This document shows positions 16,710-24,798 of a stretch of DNA of 38,147 bases, one piece after another. The stretch is taken from assembly GCA_017557195.1 (NCBI GenBank), contig JAFZAL010000123.1:1-38147 (forward strand), in the 5' to 3' direction. The position numbers were made by a program, and so were the translations under genes. Every line of letters starts with the position of its first letter. Position 1 is the stretch's first letter. The DNA comes from Thermoguttaceae bacterium. GTDB taxonomy: Bacteria; Planctomycetota; Planctomycetia; Pirellulales; Thermoguttaceae. Under the pieces are notes generated by a model, which was given only the letters and a program-made list of their open reading frames with translations, searched no databases and had not been told where the DNA came from.

Positions 16710-17498
16710 TTAAAGGCGCCAAACAGGCGGCTGTTCGGCAGTGGAAGCGAAAACGTCGAGTTCAGGGAAGGTTTGAGCCATTTCTTCCGCCAAGGCTTGA
16801 CAGGCAAAGCGTTCCGTGGCGTAATGCCCGGGCAGAATCAAATTGACGCCGTTCGCCTGAGCGTCGAGAAATGTGTGGAACATCGTTTCGCCTAAAATCA
16901 GGGCGTCTGCGCGGGCTTTTTTGACGAGGTCAAAAAGCGACCCTGCGGCGCCGCAGGTAACGGCAACGGTGCGAATGACGGCGTCCGGCTTTCCGACGAG
17001 ATTGACGTCGCAGCCGCCAAAGAAATCGCGAACGACAGCAGCAAAATCCTTGAGTTGAGTCTGTTTGGAGAGCTTCCCAATTCTGCCGATGCCAATTCCG
17101 GTTTGTTCGTCCAGAATTTGCAGAGCCTGAATCTTTTTCAGCCCGACGCCTTTGGCAATGCGCTGGTTGATTCCATTTGCAGCGGAATCGAAAGCCGTAT
17201 GCGGCGCGTAAACGGCGACGTTGTGCTCAATCAAATTGAGCAGCATGGCGCCTTCAGGCGTTTCGTCTGTGAGACGTTTTACGGCATGGAACAGAATCGG
17301 ATGGTGGGAAACGATTAAATCGACGTGTTTGTCAACGGCTTCCTGGGCGGATTCCGGCGTTACGGTTAAACAGGTCATGACCCGTTTAATCGTTTTGCTG
17401 CGCCGACCAAGCAGAAGACCGACGTTGTCCCAGTCCTCTGCCAGTTTCACAGGCGCAAACGGTTCCAAAAACGATTCTATTAATTGAGCGATATTCAT
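16710..17498 (-). CDS. Nif3-like dinuclear metal centre protein
   Basis: The 262-residue protein is a full-length Nif3/YbgI/DUF34 family member. It shows the N-terminal AEDWDNVGLLLG, the metal-binding SHHPILFHAVKRLT, VYAPHTAFDSAANGIN and the C-terminal GHYATERFACQAL. The family forms hexameric toroids with two metals per subunit. A role related to GTP cyclohydrolase I or nucleotide hydrolysis has been proposed but is not settled. A TATACT box lies only eight bases before the ATG, suggesting a leaderless transcript. A terminator-like hairpin separates it from the PDZ gene upstream. The next gene begins 18 bases after its stop. Confidence 0.9.
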   Translation of the reverse strand: MNIAQLIESFLEPFAPVKLAEDWDNVGLLLGRRSKTIKRVMTCLTVTPESAQEAVDKHVDLIVSHHPILFHAVKRLTDETPEGAMLLNLIEHNVAVYAPHTAFDSAANGINQRIAKGVGLKKIQALQILDEQTGIGIGRIGKLSKQTQLKDFAAVVRDFFGGCDVNLVGKPDAVIRTVAVTCGAAGSLFDLVKKARADALILGETMFHTFLDAQANGVNLILPGHYATERFACQALAEEMAQTFPELDVFASTAEQPPVWRL

Positions 17499-17506
17499 AA
17501 TAGAAT

Positions 17507-17534
17507 AGTATAATCAATTTAGAATCCCAGACAA
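17507..17534 (-). promoter_or_regulatory. Promoter placing transcription start at the Nif3 ATG
   Basis: On the minus strand TTGTCT (17534-17529) and TATACT (17512-17507) are separated by 16 bases. The -10 box ends eight bases before the ATG (first base 17498), so the transcript would begin at or next to the start codon. There is no room for a Shine-Dalgarno sequence. Confidence 0.5.
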
Positions 17535-17549
17535 GAGGACGAAAAAGAA

Positions 17550-17626
17550 AAAGTGGCCAGTTTTCGACATTTAGCGGTTAAGAAATGGTTTTTTCTTGAC
17601 CGTTTAGCGTTGAAACCGACCACTTT
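17550..17626 (-). terminator. Long imperfect hairpin with T-rich tail after the PDZ gene
   Basis: The outer 7 bp (AAAGTGG and CCACTTT) are perfect and the remaining arms pair over about 38 bases with many G-U pairs. On the minus strand the stem is followed by TTTTTCTTTTTCG, a good terminator tail. It starts 33 bases after the PDZ gene stop. Confidence 0.65.
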
Positions 17627-17659
17627 GGCGATTTTATGAATCTTTATTGATTTCTGCGA

Positions 17660-18730
17660 TTATTTGTCGCTGGTTTGAATTTTAAAGTTCAAACGATTTC
17701 GGACGTTTTCCGGCAGCTGATCAATGCTGTTTTCATCGACGATATATTCGTTTCCGTTTTCCTGAATTTTAATGATTGCCGGTTCGTTTCCGTTCTTTTG
17801 GACCTGAACGGAGAAGGAATCGCGCTGAACCTGAGCGTTTGGATCGTTCATTTGCGGCGGGGGCAAAACCATTCCGTTAGGCGCGGGCGCCGGGGTGGGT
17901 GTCAGAATGCCGTTGGGAGCGGGGGCAGGAACAGTTCCGGGTGCAAAGGGAACGAATCCCGGCATGCCTTGGCGCATGGCGTTTTCCATGGCTTCCATGC
18001 GCTGACGCATGATATCCATTTGCTGACGCTGACGATCCATGAACTGCTGAAGTCTGGGGAATGCGGGGTCGTCCTCGTCTTCGTCCGGATCGTAATTGGG
18101 GGCTAAGGGGTCAATAAAAGGTTGATGAGTCGGGGGAACAGGATTTCCGAACAGGAAACCGTGAGGCTGACGGGGTTCGTCTGCCGGTTGAGCGGTAACG
18201 TCTAAAGTCAATTCCTTTCCGTGACGCAATACTGTAAGCTTTTGAGGTTTGCCAGCGGCGCTTTGAATCCTGGAAGAAAGATCAATGGTATTAGAAATTG
18301 CAGATCCGTCGATAGCGGTGATTATATCATAAGGTTGGACGCCGGCTTTAGCGGCAGGTCCGTTGGGTTTAATCGTCTGAACAAACAGCCCAGAGTTTTC
18401 CGGCAGATTGACTTGCGCTCTTACCATAGGCGGAACCGGAGATGTAATAACGCCCAAGATAAACGGCGTATTGACAGCTGGTTGATTGGATTCGGGCTGC
18501 GTTTCTTCGATTACTTCTTCAACAACTTCTGACGGATCGGCAGCGGGGGCGCCAGAATCTTCCGGCAAAGCGTCTTGAATTGGCGCTGCGTTGGAATCGT
18601 CGACTGCGGACTCGACCGCCTGCGCAGCGTCGTCAGCGGTTTGTTCTACAATGGATTTGACCTCGTCTGAGAAGACGACGCTGCTGGTAATGAGCGCCAA
18701 AATAGCGCATAAACCAAAAAATTTTTTCAT
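17660..18730 (-). CDS. Secreted protein with PDZ domain and Met/Pro-rich tail
   Basis: The 356-residue product has a signal peptide (residues 1-21) and an acidic alanine-rich linker (22-88). A PDZ domain at about 93-180 contains GLFVQTIKPNGPAAKAG, YDIITAIDG and KLTVLRHGKELTLDV. It then has a short proline/aspartate segment and a Gln/Met/Arg-rich helix (about 230-257, with repeated RQQM and RMEAM). Proline/glycine repeats (PAPAPNG occurs twice) and a C-terminal segment rich in N and E complete it. No protease domain is present, so it is probably a binding adaptor in the periplasm. Unlike most genes here it has a Shine-Dalgarno-like sequence. It is the first gene of the minus-strand cluster and is followed by a terminator-like hairpin. 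Confidence 0.82.
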   Translation of the reverse strand: MKKFFGLCAILALITSSVVFSDEVKSIVEQTADDAAQAVESAVDDSNAAPIQDALPEDSGAPAADPSEVVEEVIEETQPESNQPAVNTPFILGVITSPVPPMVRAQVNLPENSGLFVQTIKPNGPAAKAGVQPYDIITAIDGSAISNTIDLSSRIQSAAGKPQKLTVLRHGKELTLDVTAQPADEPRQPHGFLFGNPVPPTHQPFIDPLAPNYDPDEDEDDPAFPRLQQFMDRQRQQMDIMRQRMEAMENAMRQGMPGFVPFAPGTVPAPAPNGILTPTPAPAPNGMVLPPPQMNDPNAQVQRDSFSVQVQKNGNEPAIIKIQENGNEYIVDENSIDQLPENVRNRLNFKIQTSDK

Positions 18731-18741
18731 GATAATAAAAA

Positions 18742-18747
18742 CTCCTT
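18742..18747 (-). promoter_or_regulatory. Shine-Dalgarno-like site of the PDZ gene
   Basis: AAGGAG on the minus strand lies 11 bases before the ATG (18730). It is worth listing because almost no other gene in the window has such a site. Confidence 0.55.
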
Positions 18748-18785
18748 AAAATTTGTAATGCCTGATTTATTGACGTTCGCGAATG

Positions 18786-18850
18786 GGCGCTGTTCCGTGC
18801 GGGCGAGAGGACGGCGAGGCGCCGCTCCCAAACCAACCATGTCGGCGCGA
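18786..18850. repeat. GC-rich dyad segment resembling a dispersed repeat
   Basis: Nested dyads GGCGC/GCGCC (18786-18790 with 18819-18823) and CCGT/ACGG (18795-18798 with 18811-18814) lie in an island clearly richer in GC than its surroundings. One plus frame reads GREDGEAPLPNQPCRREAI, a phrase of the kind produced by conceptual translation of dispersed palindromic repeats in related phyla. There is only one copy in the window. Confidence 0.35.
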
Positions 18851-18948
18851 AGCCATAAATCAATTATTCAAAGATTATTGCTTACTACGATAGTTCATTG
18901 AAATTGGTTCGTTTTAAAATCAAAACATTTTTTGACTTTTCCGGTAAG

Positions 18949-18977
18949 TTGGCGCCGCCGCGTTTGTATTCTATAAT
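18949..18977 (+). promoter_or_regulatory. Putative sigma70-type promoter for the DUF58 gene
   Basis: TTGGCG (18949-18954) and a perfect TATAAT (18972-18977) are separated by 17 bases. Transcription from about 18984 would give a leader of nearly 200 bases that includes the whole heptamer element, so the element would be present in the mRNA. Confidence 0.55.
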
Positions 18978-19087
18978 GTGAATGGAGTGAATTATACGGC
19001 AAAAAAATCGAAAAAAAATGATCTTCCCTGTGGACAAATCCGTTCAAATGGATTAAAATGGAAAGGGATGTCGAGACGCCAAATTTT

Positions 19088-19180
19088 GGGAATAGTAATT
19101 CGCCTGCGGCGAATTTTAAAACTACTCCCTATTCCCCACTCTACTCCCTATTTCCTACTCCCTACTCCCTAATCCTAACC
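19088..19180 (+). repeat. Heptamer-phased leader element, GGGAATA/TACTCCC subtype
   Basis: The left arm is reduced to one unit, GGGAATA (19088-19094). The core hairpin TTCGCC-TGC-GGCGAA is at 19099-19113, followed by TTTTAAAAC. The right arm has TACTCCC, TATTCCC, a 5-base partial unit, TACTCCC, TATTTCC and TACTCCC twice (19123-19169), then TAATCCTAACC and the ATG at 19181. Confidence 0.9.
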
Positions 19181-20113
19181 ATGAAAGATTTCCTTTCCAG
19201 AATCCCTTTGTTTGATGAACGTTTTGAACGCCAAATGCGGTTGTGCGCTAAAATAGCGGAATCGGTCTATGCGTCCTGCGCGCCTTCGGCGGACAAAAGC
19301 GGAGACATCCTTTATCAGACGCCGCATCGCAACCTGGCTGGGGGGACGGAAATCACAGGCTATCGAGATTATTCTCCTGGCGACGATCTCCATTCTGTAG
19401 ATTGGGGATATTGCGCTCGCATGGACGAATTGCTGGTGCGAGAGTACAAGTCGTCCGCCCGTCAGTATTGTCACATTCTTGTTGACCGGTCAGAAAGCAT
19501 GCGGCTCGTTCCGCCGCGCGCTGCAACGTCAAAGCTGGACACTGCAACGCGTCTGGCGGCGATTCTGGCTTTTGTCGCGGTGCGAAGAAACAACCAGGTG
19601 AACGTTTATACGTACGACGACCAGCTTCAGCCGGCTCAGCGCGCCATCGGCGCAGAGGGCGACATCGGCTATGCGCTTCAATTTTTCCGCAATGCGACGG
19701 AAACGGAATCCAAAAAAGCGACGTCGTTCCTCAAGGCAGCGCAAAAGCTCGTTCAGATTGACTCTCACAAAGGCGCGGTTTTGATTCTTACCGACATGTA
19801 CGACGACTCCTTCCCTCAAGGACTGTCGTTATTGCAGCAGGCGGGATATTCCCCCCGGGTTTTACGCCTCTATTCAGACTTCGAACGCGGCGTTGGCCTG
19901 TATGGCGACATTACTGTCGTAGACGCTGAAACCGGGCGAAGCTGGAATCTGACAATTACTGAAGCGCAGCTGAAGTATTTTCAGAAAAAATTCAACGAGA
20001 ACACAGAACGGATCCGAAAATGGAGCCTTCGCTACGGCGCCAAATTCCAGAACGTCTACTGTGACCAGCCCGCGACGCAAGCGTGCCTGGAAGCTCTGGG
20101 ATTGAGAAAATAG
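19181..20113 (+). CDS. DUF58-domain protein (vWA-like)
   Basis: The 310-residue protein carries the DUF58 signature GTEITGYRDYSPGDDLHSVD (55-74), then WGYCARMDELLVREYKS. A von Willebrand A-like region follows with a MIDAS-type DRSES (102-106). DUF58 proteins usually work beside a MoxR AAA+ ATPase and membrane vWA proteins in metal-enzyme or complex assembly, but no MoxR gene is in the window. The frame is open for 41 codons upstream, but that part is the repeat (PYSLFPTPYSL-type residues). The start at 19181 is the first codon after it and has no Shine-Dalgarno sequence. It converges on the large lipoprotein gene. Confidence 0.88.
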   Translation: MKDFLSRIPLFDERFERQMRLCAKIAESVYASCAPSADKSGDILYQTPHRNLAGGTEITGYRDYSPGDDLHSVDWGYCARMDELLVREYKSSARQYCHILVDRSESMRLVPPRAATSKLDTATRLAAILAFVAVRRNNQVNVYTYDDQLQPAQRAIGAEGDIGYALQFFRNATETESKKATSFLKAAQKLVQIDSHKGAVLILTDMYDDSFPQGLSLLQQAGYSPRVLRLYSDFERGVGLYGDITVVDAETGRSWNLTITEAQLKYFQKKFNENTERIRKWSLRYGAKFQNVYCDQPATQACLEALGLRK

Positions 20114-20179
20114 CTGTAAGCCGCTAACCGTTAGCGTTGAGCGTTAAATTCTCGCGGCTAACGGCTGGCGACTGACAGC
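20113..20179. repeat. Heptamer-phased palindrome between convergent genes
   Basis: Units of 7 bases are again visible: CCGCTAA, CCGTTAG, CGTTGAG, CGTTAAA, TTCTCGC, GGCTAAC, GGCTGGC, GACTGAC. The two halves pair over about 28 positions with a few mismatches (GCTGTAAG.CCG at one end and CGACTGACAGC at the other). It lies exactly between the DUF58 stop (20111-20113) and the stop of the minus-strand gene (20186), so it could serve as a bidirectional terminator. Confidence 0.7.
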
Positions 20180-20185
20180 CGTTAT

Positions 20186-22321
20186 TTAATTGTTTGAACG
20201 AACGCGGATCGACATGACCTGGATCGGGCCCTTGGGCGGTTCTTTCAGTTCTTCTTTTGACTGACCGGAAACCGGTATGCGAATGTCGAACGATTCCGAG
20301 CAGTCGGGAGATGTGTATTCAAACCAGAGCGTACCCATATCGGAAGAACGCGGTCCGTTAAATCGCTGTTTTGCCAATGCGTCTTTGTACTTGATCTTCG
20401 TACCAATTGTAAACGCGGGGACGTCCCATTGAAATTGTACGTAGTGAATTTCAACCGGGTCGATTTGAATTCCCTGAAGCTCTTTTGTTTTTTCGTTTGG
20501 CAGAATCATGTGATACTCGCACAAAACGTGGGCGTCTTCCGGAATGTTAAACGGCGTTCGCGACTTGTACTGGTCGACGTTAACTTCAAGCGTTTTTTGT
20601 ACGGCGGCAGCGACGTTGCAGCGCTCCATCTGCAATTTAACGGCTTGACGTACAAATTCCATCCAGGCGCTTTGGAGTTCAATTTGCCGTTGTTTTACTC
20701 GATAGGCGTTTGTATTTCGGGCGGAAGCCGGCGGTTTCTTTTGCTGCGCTGGCGGGAGAACGTTGCGCTTGACTTTTTTCAATTCCAGCAGCACGCCGAA
20801 ATCGGTGGGCAAGTATCCCATCAGCGGCATTTTGTCAATCTTGAGCGGGCCTTCCTGATACGCAGAGGTGAAAAATTCGTCCCAGTAATGTCTGTAACCA
20901 GGCAGCGGCAGAGCCATGAGGAATCGGGCGGTTGCGTCGGTATCCCGGTTTTTGAATTCCTGTGTCTTATCCCACGACTGCTTCTGACGCGTGATAAAAT
21001 CGTCTTGCCAAACGACGTTAAGAATCATGGTTGCGTATTCCGGCTGGAACGCCATCATCTTGAACGAGTCTGTAAGCTGCGTGTCGACATACGGTTCTAT
21101 TCTTTGGGAAGTTCCTTTCTTTTGAGCCGGCTGTTGTGGAGCAGTCTCCTCGGTATCAGACTCTTCGTCGTTTTCGCTGTCGTCGTTTTCGGGGCTGGGC
21201 GCGGCGTAAGGATCCGCGTTTTGAGATACGTCTAACGGACGCGCTGATAATGCGTTGATAACGTCAATCTGCGTTGGTTTTCCAGCCAGCGACGCCTGAT
21301 TGGTAATCGAGGCGAAGGCGCCGGCTGAGCAGTTAAGGAAATAGCGTTCCACCTTCTCGCGGTCGTTCGGGTTGAGAAGGTTGGGAGCCATGTATAATTT
21401 TTGCATGCAGCGAATGTTGCCTACCAGCGGCAAAATCAGGTACGGAGTTGCCAGAGAGCGCAGTTCGACGTCTTCCTGATGCGCCAAAATGTAGTCTGTA
21501 ACGCGTTCACGAAATTCCGGATCGGCGTTCTTTTTCATCCAGTCGACAGCCATCGTTCGAACTTGCGTTGGAGTAATTCGACGTCTCCCTTTGTCGTCGT
21601 TAAGAGGAACGACGGGCGTAAGGAAGACTTTGGGCTGAGTAATCATCTGGAAGATCAAATCGAGATTGTTGGTTCGCGGATGAGCGAGAATCGTCTGAAC
21701 GACGTTTTTCTCAATGTCTGAATCGTCGTCAAGCGTTTGGCGGCGCTGAACGATGTCAACCATCAGCTTCCAGGCGGCGTCGTCTCCGTTTTGACCTAAA
21801 ATCTCGATAATTGCGGCGATAGTTCGGGAATTGAGCTTGGGGATGCGCTTGATTTTTTCTTCCTCCGCTTTGATTCTGTTTTTATAATCTCGCTCCAGCT
21901 TGTTAATTTCGTTACGCTCCATGTCTTCGGTAATAACCGGCTTTGGAATTTCCGGCATTTCGGGAATGGGCAACGGAGTGAGAATGTAACGGAGAATATC
22001 TACCGCGCCGGAGGCTGACGGCTCGTTTTCAAACGGCGCTCCCAGCAGAGCGCAGGCTTCATCCAGGCGGTCGTCGCCTTCTTCTCGAGCGCGATAAAAG
22101 TCTTGCTTTCCCCACTGCTTTATATCTTGGGGAAGCGGCGGCTTGGCGGGCGCGGCAGGCGCTTCTTCAACAACGGGCTTGGGAGGCTCTTTTCTCTTGG
22201 GCTTCTTTTTGGAAGCGGAAGGCTTCTTTTGGGGTTTCTCTTTTGGACCGCAGGACAAGCCGCTAAAGCAAATGCCTGTCGCCAGTAAGAGAATTAGTAA
22301 AAATCGAACGAAGTTTTTCAT
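20186..22321 (-). CDS. Large putative lipoprotein of unknown function
   Basis: The 711-residue product has an N-terminal hydrophobic signal (residues 4-22) ending in SGLSCG, with C24 as a possible lipidation site; the -3 residue is glycine, so the lipobox is imperfect. A lysine/proline/alanine-rich linker follows (25-70). The body is mostly helical, with charged helices around 125-160 (KLERDYKNRIKAEEEKIKRI). An acidic low-complexity insert occurs near 380-410 (SPENDDSENDEESDTEE). The C-terminal 100 residues look beta-rich. No catalytic motif or known family was recognised. Its body contains YILAHQEDVELRSLATPYLI-type segments reminiscent of HEAT-like repeats, which would suggest a scaffold. 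It is transcribed alone. Confidence 0.75.
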   Translation of the reverse strand: MKNFVRFLLILLLATGICFSGLSCGPKEKPQKKPSASKKKPKRKEPPKPVVEEAPAAPAKPPLPQDIKQWGKQDFYRAREEGDDRLDEACALLGAPFENEPSASGAVDILRYILTPLPIPEMPEIPKPVITEDMERNEINKLERDYKNRIKAEEEKIKRIPKLNSRTIAAIIEILGQNGDDAAWKLMVDIVQRRQTLDDDSDIEKNVVQTILAHPRTNNLDLIFQMITQPKVFLTPVVPLNDDKGRRRITPTQVRTMAVDWMKKNADPEFRERVTDYILAHQEDVELRSLATPYLILPLVGNIRCMQKLYMAPNLLNPNDREKVERYFLNCSAGAFASITNQASLAGKPTQIDVINALSARPLDVSQNADPYAAPSPENDDSENDEESDTEETAPQQPAQKKGTSQRIEPYVDTQLTDSFKMMAFQPEYATMILNVVWQDDFITRQKQSWDKTQEFKNRDTDATARFLMALPLPGYRHYWDEFFTSAYQEGPLKIDKMPLMGYLPTDFGVLLELKKVKRNVLPPAQQKKPPASARNTNAYRVKQRQIELQSAWMEFVRQAVKLQMERCNVAAAVQKTLEVNVDQYKSRTPFNIPEDAHVLCEYHMILPNEKTKELQGIQIDPVEIHYVQFQWDVPAFTIGTKIKYKDALAKQRFNGPRSSDMGTLWFEYTSPDCSESFDIRIPVSGQSKEELKEPPKGPIQVMSIRVRSNN

Positions 22322-22845
22322 GGTGTGGCGTTTTGGTTGTCAAAAGGTACGAAATATAAATAATCTGGCAATCCAATGGGAAACATGCTCAGCAAACGGT
22401 TGACTGTTGCAGACGTTGAGTTCTGGAAAGAACCCCCCGCGGCGTTAAACTGAAAACCCGGATTCTTGGCTTGCAATGTTTCCTATACCTATATAGCATA
22501 TTATAACATTATTTAGTAAAAAATCCAGTGTTGTATAGCAGAAAAAGCAAAAAAATAATAATATCTTAAAAATTAGTCGGTATAAAGTTCATTATTTTTG
22601 GAAATTTTCGGCTCTTCCCCCGTTGACGACTTCCAATTTTCGTCGTAAATTATTATAATAAGAAAATAGGCATTAGGCAAAAGGCAGTAGGCAGTAGTTT
22701 AAAATCCCTACTACCTACTGCTTCCGTGGATTTCACCCATGGCTATAAACATTGGACTGCTAATGCGGTTCTAGAGGAACGCTATCGCGTCTGTTTAAAA
22801 ACTATTGCCTATTGCCTATTGCCTACTGCCTATTGCCTAACTATA
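22322..22845. other. Divergent lipoprotein/hisF intergenic region
   Basis: From 22322 to about 22480 there is unremarkable non-coding sequence. From 22480 to 22665 it is strongly AT-rich. A minus-strand TATAAT (22505-22500) could serve the lipoprotein gene. A plus-strand TATAAT (22654-22659), with weak TTCCAA 17 bases upstream, could serve hisF. The compound heptamer element fills 22667-22845. Confidence 0.5.
22667..22845 (+). repeat. Compound heptamer element with an inner unique segment
   Basis: TAGGCAT, TAGGCAA, AAGGCAG, TAGGCAG open the element. A 14-bp stem (22684-22697 with 22708-22721, one mismatch) closes on TTTAAAATCC. After about 80 bases of unique sequence (22722-22802) a second right arm follows, TATTGCC three times, TACTGCC, TATTGCC (22803-22837), then TAACTATA and the hisF ATG. 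The unique part includes a GCGGTTC/GAACGC dyad and is open as [14 protein letters not shown] in the hisF frame. Confidence 0.8.
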
Positions 22846-23616
22846 ATGCCATTAACAATAAGAGTCATTCCGTGTCTTGACGTCAACGCCGGGCGGGTTG
22901 TTAAGGGAACGCATTTCGTCAACCTTCGCGACGCTGGCGATCCGGTCGAGGTCGCAAAAAAATACGAACAGGACGGGGCGGACGAATTGATGTTCCTTGA
23001 CATCACCGCCAGCAGCGATAATCGCAGCATTATGCTGGACGTGGTTCGCCGCACGGCGGAAGAGTGCTTTATGCCTCTGTGCGTGGGCGGCGGGATTCGG
23101 ACGCAGGACGATATCCGTCAGCTGCTCAAGGCGGGATGCGATAAAGTGTCGCTCAATTCCATCGCCTGTAAAAATCCGGATTTCGTTCGTCAGGCGGCGC
23201 AGCGATTTGGGTCGCAGTGCATTGTCGTCAATATAGATCCAAAACGCGTCGTAAAAGACGGCAAAGAGTTTTGGGAAGTTTACATCAACGGCGGACGAAC
23301 CCCAACGGGGTTTCAGGCGGTGGAATGGGCGAAACGGGTTGAAGAACTCGGCGCCGGCGAAATTACTTTGACGTCTATGGACGCCGACGGCACCCGCAGC
23401 GGTTACGACCTGGAAATAACCCGGGCGGTTCGAGACGCGGTTCGAATCCCGATTATCGCCAGCGGAGGCGCCGGATGTCCGCAGCACATGGCGGACGCTG
23501 TAAAACAAGCCCGCGTCGACGCTGTCCTGGCTGCTGGAATGTTCCATTTTGGTCAGTACACAATTAAAGAAACAAAACAGTATTTACAGGAACAAGGCAT
23601 TCCTGTCAGATTATAG
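22846..23616 (+). CDS. hisF: Imidazole glycerol phosphate synthase, cyclase subunit
   Basis: The 256-residue TIM barrel uses ammonia from HisH to convert PRFAR to imidazole glycerol phosphate and AICAR, in histidine synthesis. The catalytic aspartates are D11 in [14 protein letters not shown] and the one in [10 protein letters not shown]. The phosphate-binding loops CVGGGIRT and IASGGAG are intact. Length is standard. The frame stays open for 40 codons upstream through the repeat ([13 protein letters not shown]), but [12 protein letters not shown] is the conserved beginning, so 22846 is used. hisH is not adjacent. pilT follows after 34 bases, possibly in the same transcript. Confidence 0.96.
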   Translation: MPLTIRVIPCLDVNAGRVVKGTHFVNLRDAGDPVEVAKKYEQDGADELMFLDITASSDNRSIMLDVVRRTAEECFMPLCVGGGIRTQDDIRQLLKAGCDKVSLNSIACKNPDFVRQAAQRFGSQCIVVNIDPKRVVKDGKEFWEVYINGGRTPTGFQAVEWAKRVEELGAGEITLTSMDADGTRSGYDLEITRAVRDAVRIPIIASGGAGCPQHMADAVKQARVDAVLAAGMFHFGQYTIKETKQYLQEQGIPVRL

Positions 23617-23650
23617 ACAGCTCCTTACTCACTTTTCCTTATTAACAACC

Positions 23651-24793
23651 ATGTCATCAGAACCCAGCAATATTCCCCCGTACGTTCGGAAAGAAGAATA
23701 CGAAATTGACCGATTGTTTCGCGCCCTGGTTAAATGCAAGGGCAGCGACTTGCACCTGAAAGTGGGGCGTCCTCCGATGCTTCGCGTCGCCGGGTCGCTT
23801 CAGGCTCTCAATCGCGGCCCGATTGACGAAGACGAAATGGATCGAATTCTGTACGAGTTCATGAACGAGCGCAACCGCAAAATTCTTCAAGAAACCGGCG
23901 GGGCGGACTTTGCTCACATTGTCAAGGTGGACGATCTCGTCTGGCGATTTCGTGTAAACATTCTCAACCAGATGGGACGTCTGGGGTTGGTCGCCCGAAA
24001 GGTCAACAACTCCATTCCGGTGTTTGAAAAGCTGTTTCTTCCTCAAATCCTGGAAGAACTGTGCAAGTTCTCGCAAGGCATGATTCTTCTGGCGGGCATT
24101 ACCGGTTCCGGAAAGAGTACGACCATCGCGTCCATGCTGGACTGGATCAACCATCGGTATAAAAAACACATTTTGACGCTCGAAGATCCGATTGAATTCA
24201 CATTTACGGAAGACAAATGCCTTATTAACCAGCGTGAAATCGGTCAGGACGTCATCGACTTCATGACCGGGATGAAGCACGCGGTTCGTGAAGACCCGGA
24301 TATTATTCTCGTCGGTGAAATGCGAGACCGCGAAACGTTCGAAACGGCAATTCACGCCGCCGAAACAGGGCACCTTGTTTTCGGTACGATTCACGCCTCA
24401 ACCGCGCCGTCAACCATCGGCCGTATTCTCGACCTGTTCCCTCAAAACATGCACCGGGCGCTGCGTTCCGCGCTGGCGTTTAACCTTAAGGGGATTGTCG
24501 CCCAGAAGCTGCTTCCGTCCATCAAAGAGGGCGTTCAGCGCGTCCCGACGTGCGAAATCATGATGATTAACCCGACCATCCGCAAGCTGATTCTCGAAGG
24601 GGAAGACGAAAAGCTCGCTGACGCGATTCGAATCGGTTACGAAGAAGGCATGCAGGACTTCACCAAAAGCCTCAAAGACCTCATCGACGCGGAACTCATC
24701 GACCGGGAAACCGCCATGGAAGTCGCCCCCAACAAAGAAGCCCTCAAAATGGCGATCAAAGGCATCGAGGTCAAAGCGCCGGGTATTTTGTAA
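23651..24793 (+). CDS. pilT: Type IV pilus retraction ATPase PilT
   Basis: The 380-residue protein has the PilT/PilU layout: an N-terminal PAS-like region with GSDLHLKVGRPPMLRVAG (31-48), Walker A GITGSGKST (149-157), the Asp box (LEDPIEF), Walker B IILVGEMRD (218-226) and the His box HLVFGTIH (241-248). The family motif AIRNLIRE appears as TIRKLILEG. It powers pilus retraction for twitching and DNA uptake, acting as a hexamer under the inner membrane. It is slightly longer than typical PilT (about 345 residues). The ATG follows TTATTAACAACC with no Shine-Dalgarno sequence. The frame upstream to 23549 overlaps hisF and is rejected. It is followed by a heptamer element and the PilB/GspE-like gene. 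Confidence 0.92.
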   Translation: MSSEPSNIPPYVRKEEYEIDRLFRALVKCKGSDLHLKVGRPPMLRVAGSLQALNRGPIDEDEMDRILYEFMNERNRKILQETGGADFAHIVKVDDLVWRFRVNILNQMGRLGLVARKVNNSIPVFEKLFLPQILEELCKFSQGMILLAGITGSGKSTTIASMLDWINHRYKKHILTLEDPIEFTFTEDKCLINQREIGQDVIDFMTGMKHAVREDPDIILVGEMRDRETFETAIHAAETGHLVFGTIHASTAPSTIGRILDLFPQNMHRALRSALAFNLKGIVAQKLLPSIKEGVQRVPTCEIMMINPTIRKLILEGEDEKLADAIRIGYEEGMQDFTKSLKDLIDAELIDRETAMEVAPNKEALKMAIKGIEVKAPGIL

Positions 24794-24798
24794 TTTTA

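Larger units (their letters stand above)
18731..19180. other. Divergent PDZ/DUF58 intergenic region
   Basis: From the left it holds the PDZ ribosome-binding site, a GC-rich dyad segment (18786-18850) and an AT-rich stretch. A plus-strand promoter (18949-18977) and the heptamer element (19088-19180) follow. The segment between the promoter and the repeat (18985-19085) has an open reading frame that merges with the DUF58 frame, but I see no coding evidence in it. Confidence 0.6.

Noticed and set aside
22726..22845. N-terminal extension of HisF ([17 protein letters not shown]...)
   Set aside because: HisF orthologues begin near [12 protein letters not shown]; the extension is repeat and inter-arm DNA.
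23430..23460. GGTTCGAATCC-like sequence resembling a tRNA T-arm
   Set aside because: It lies inside the hisF coding region in frame ([11 protein letters not shown]) and no cloverleaf can be built around it.
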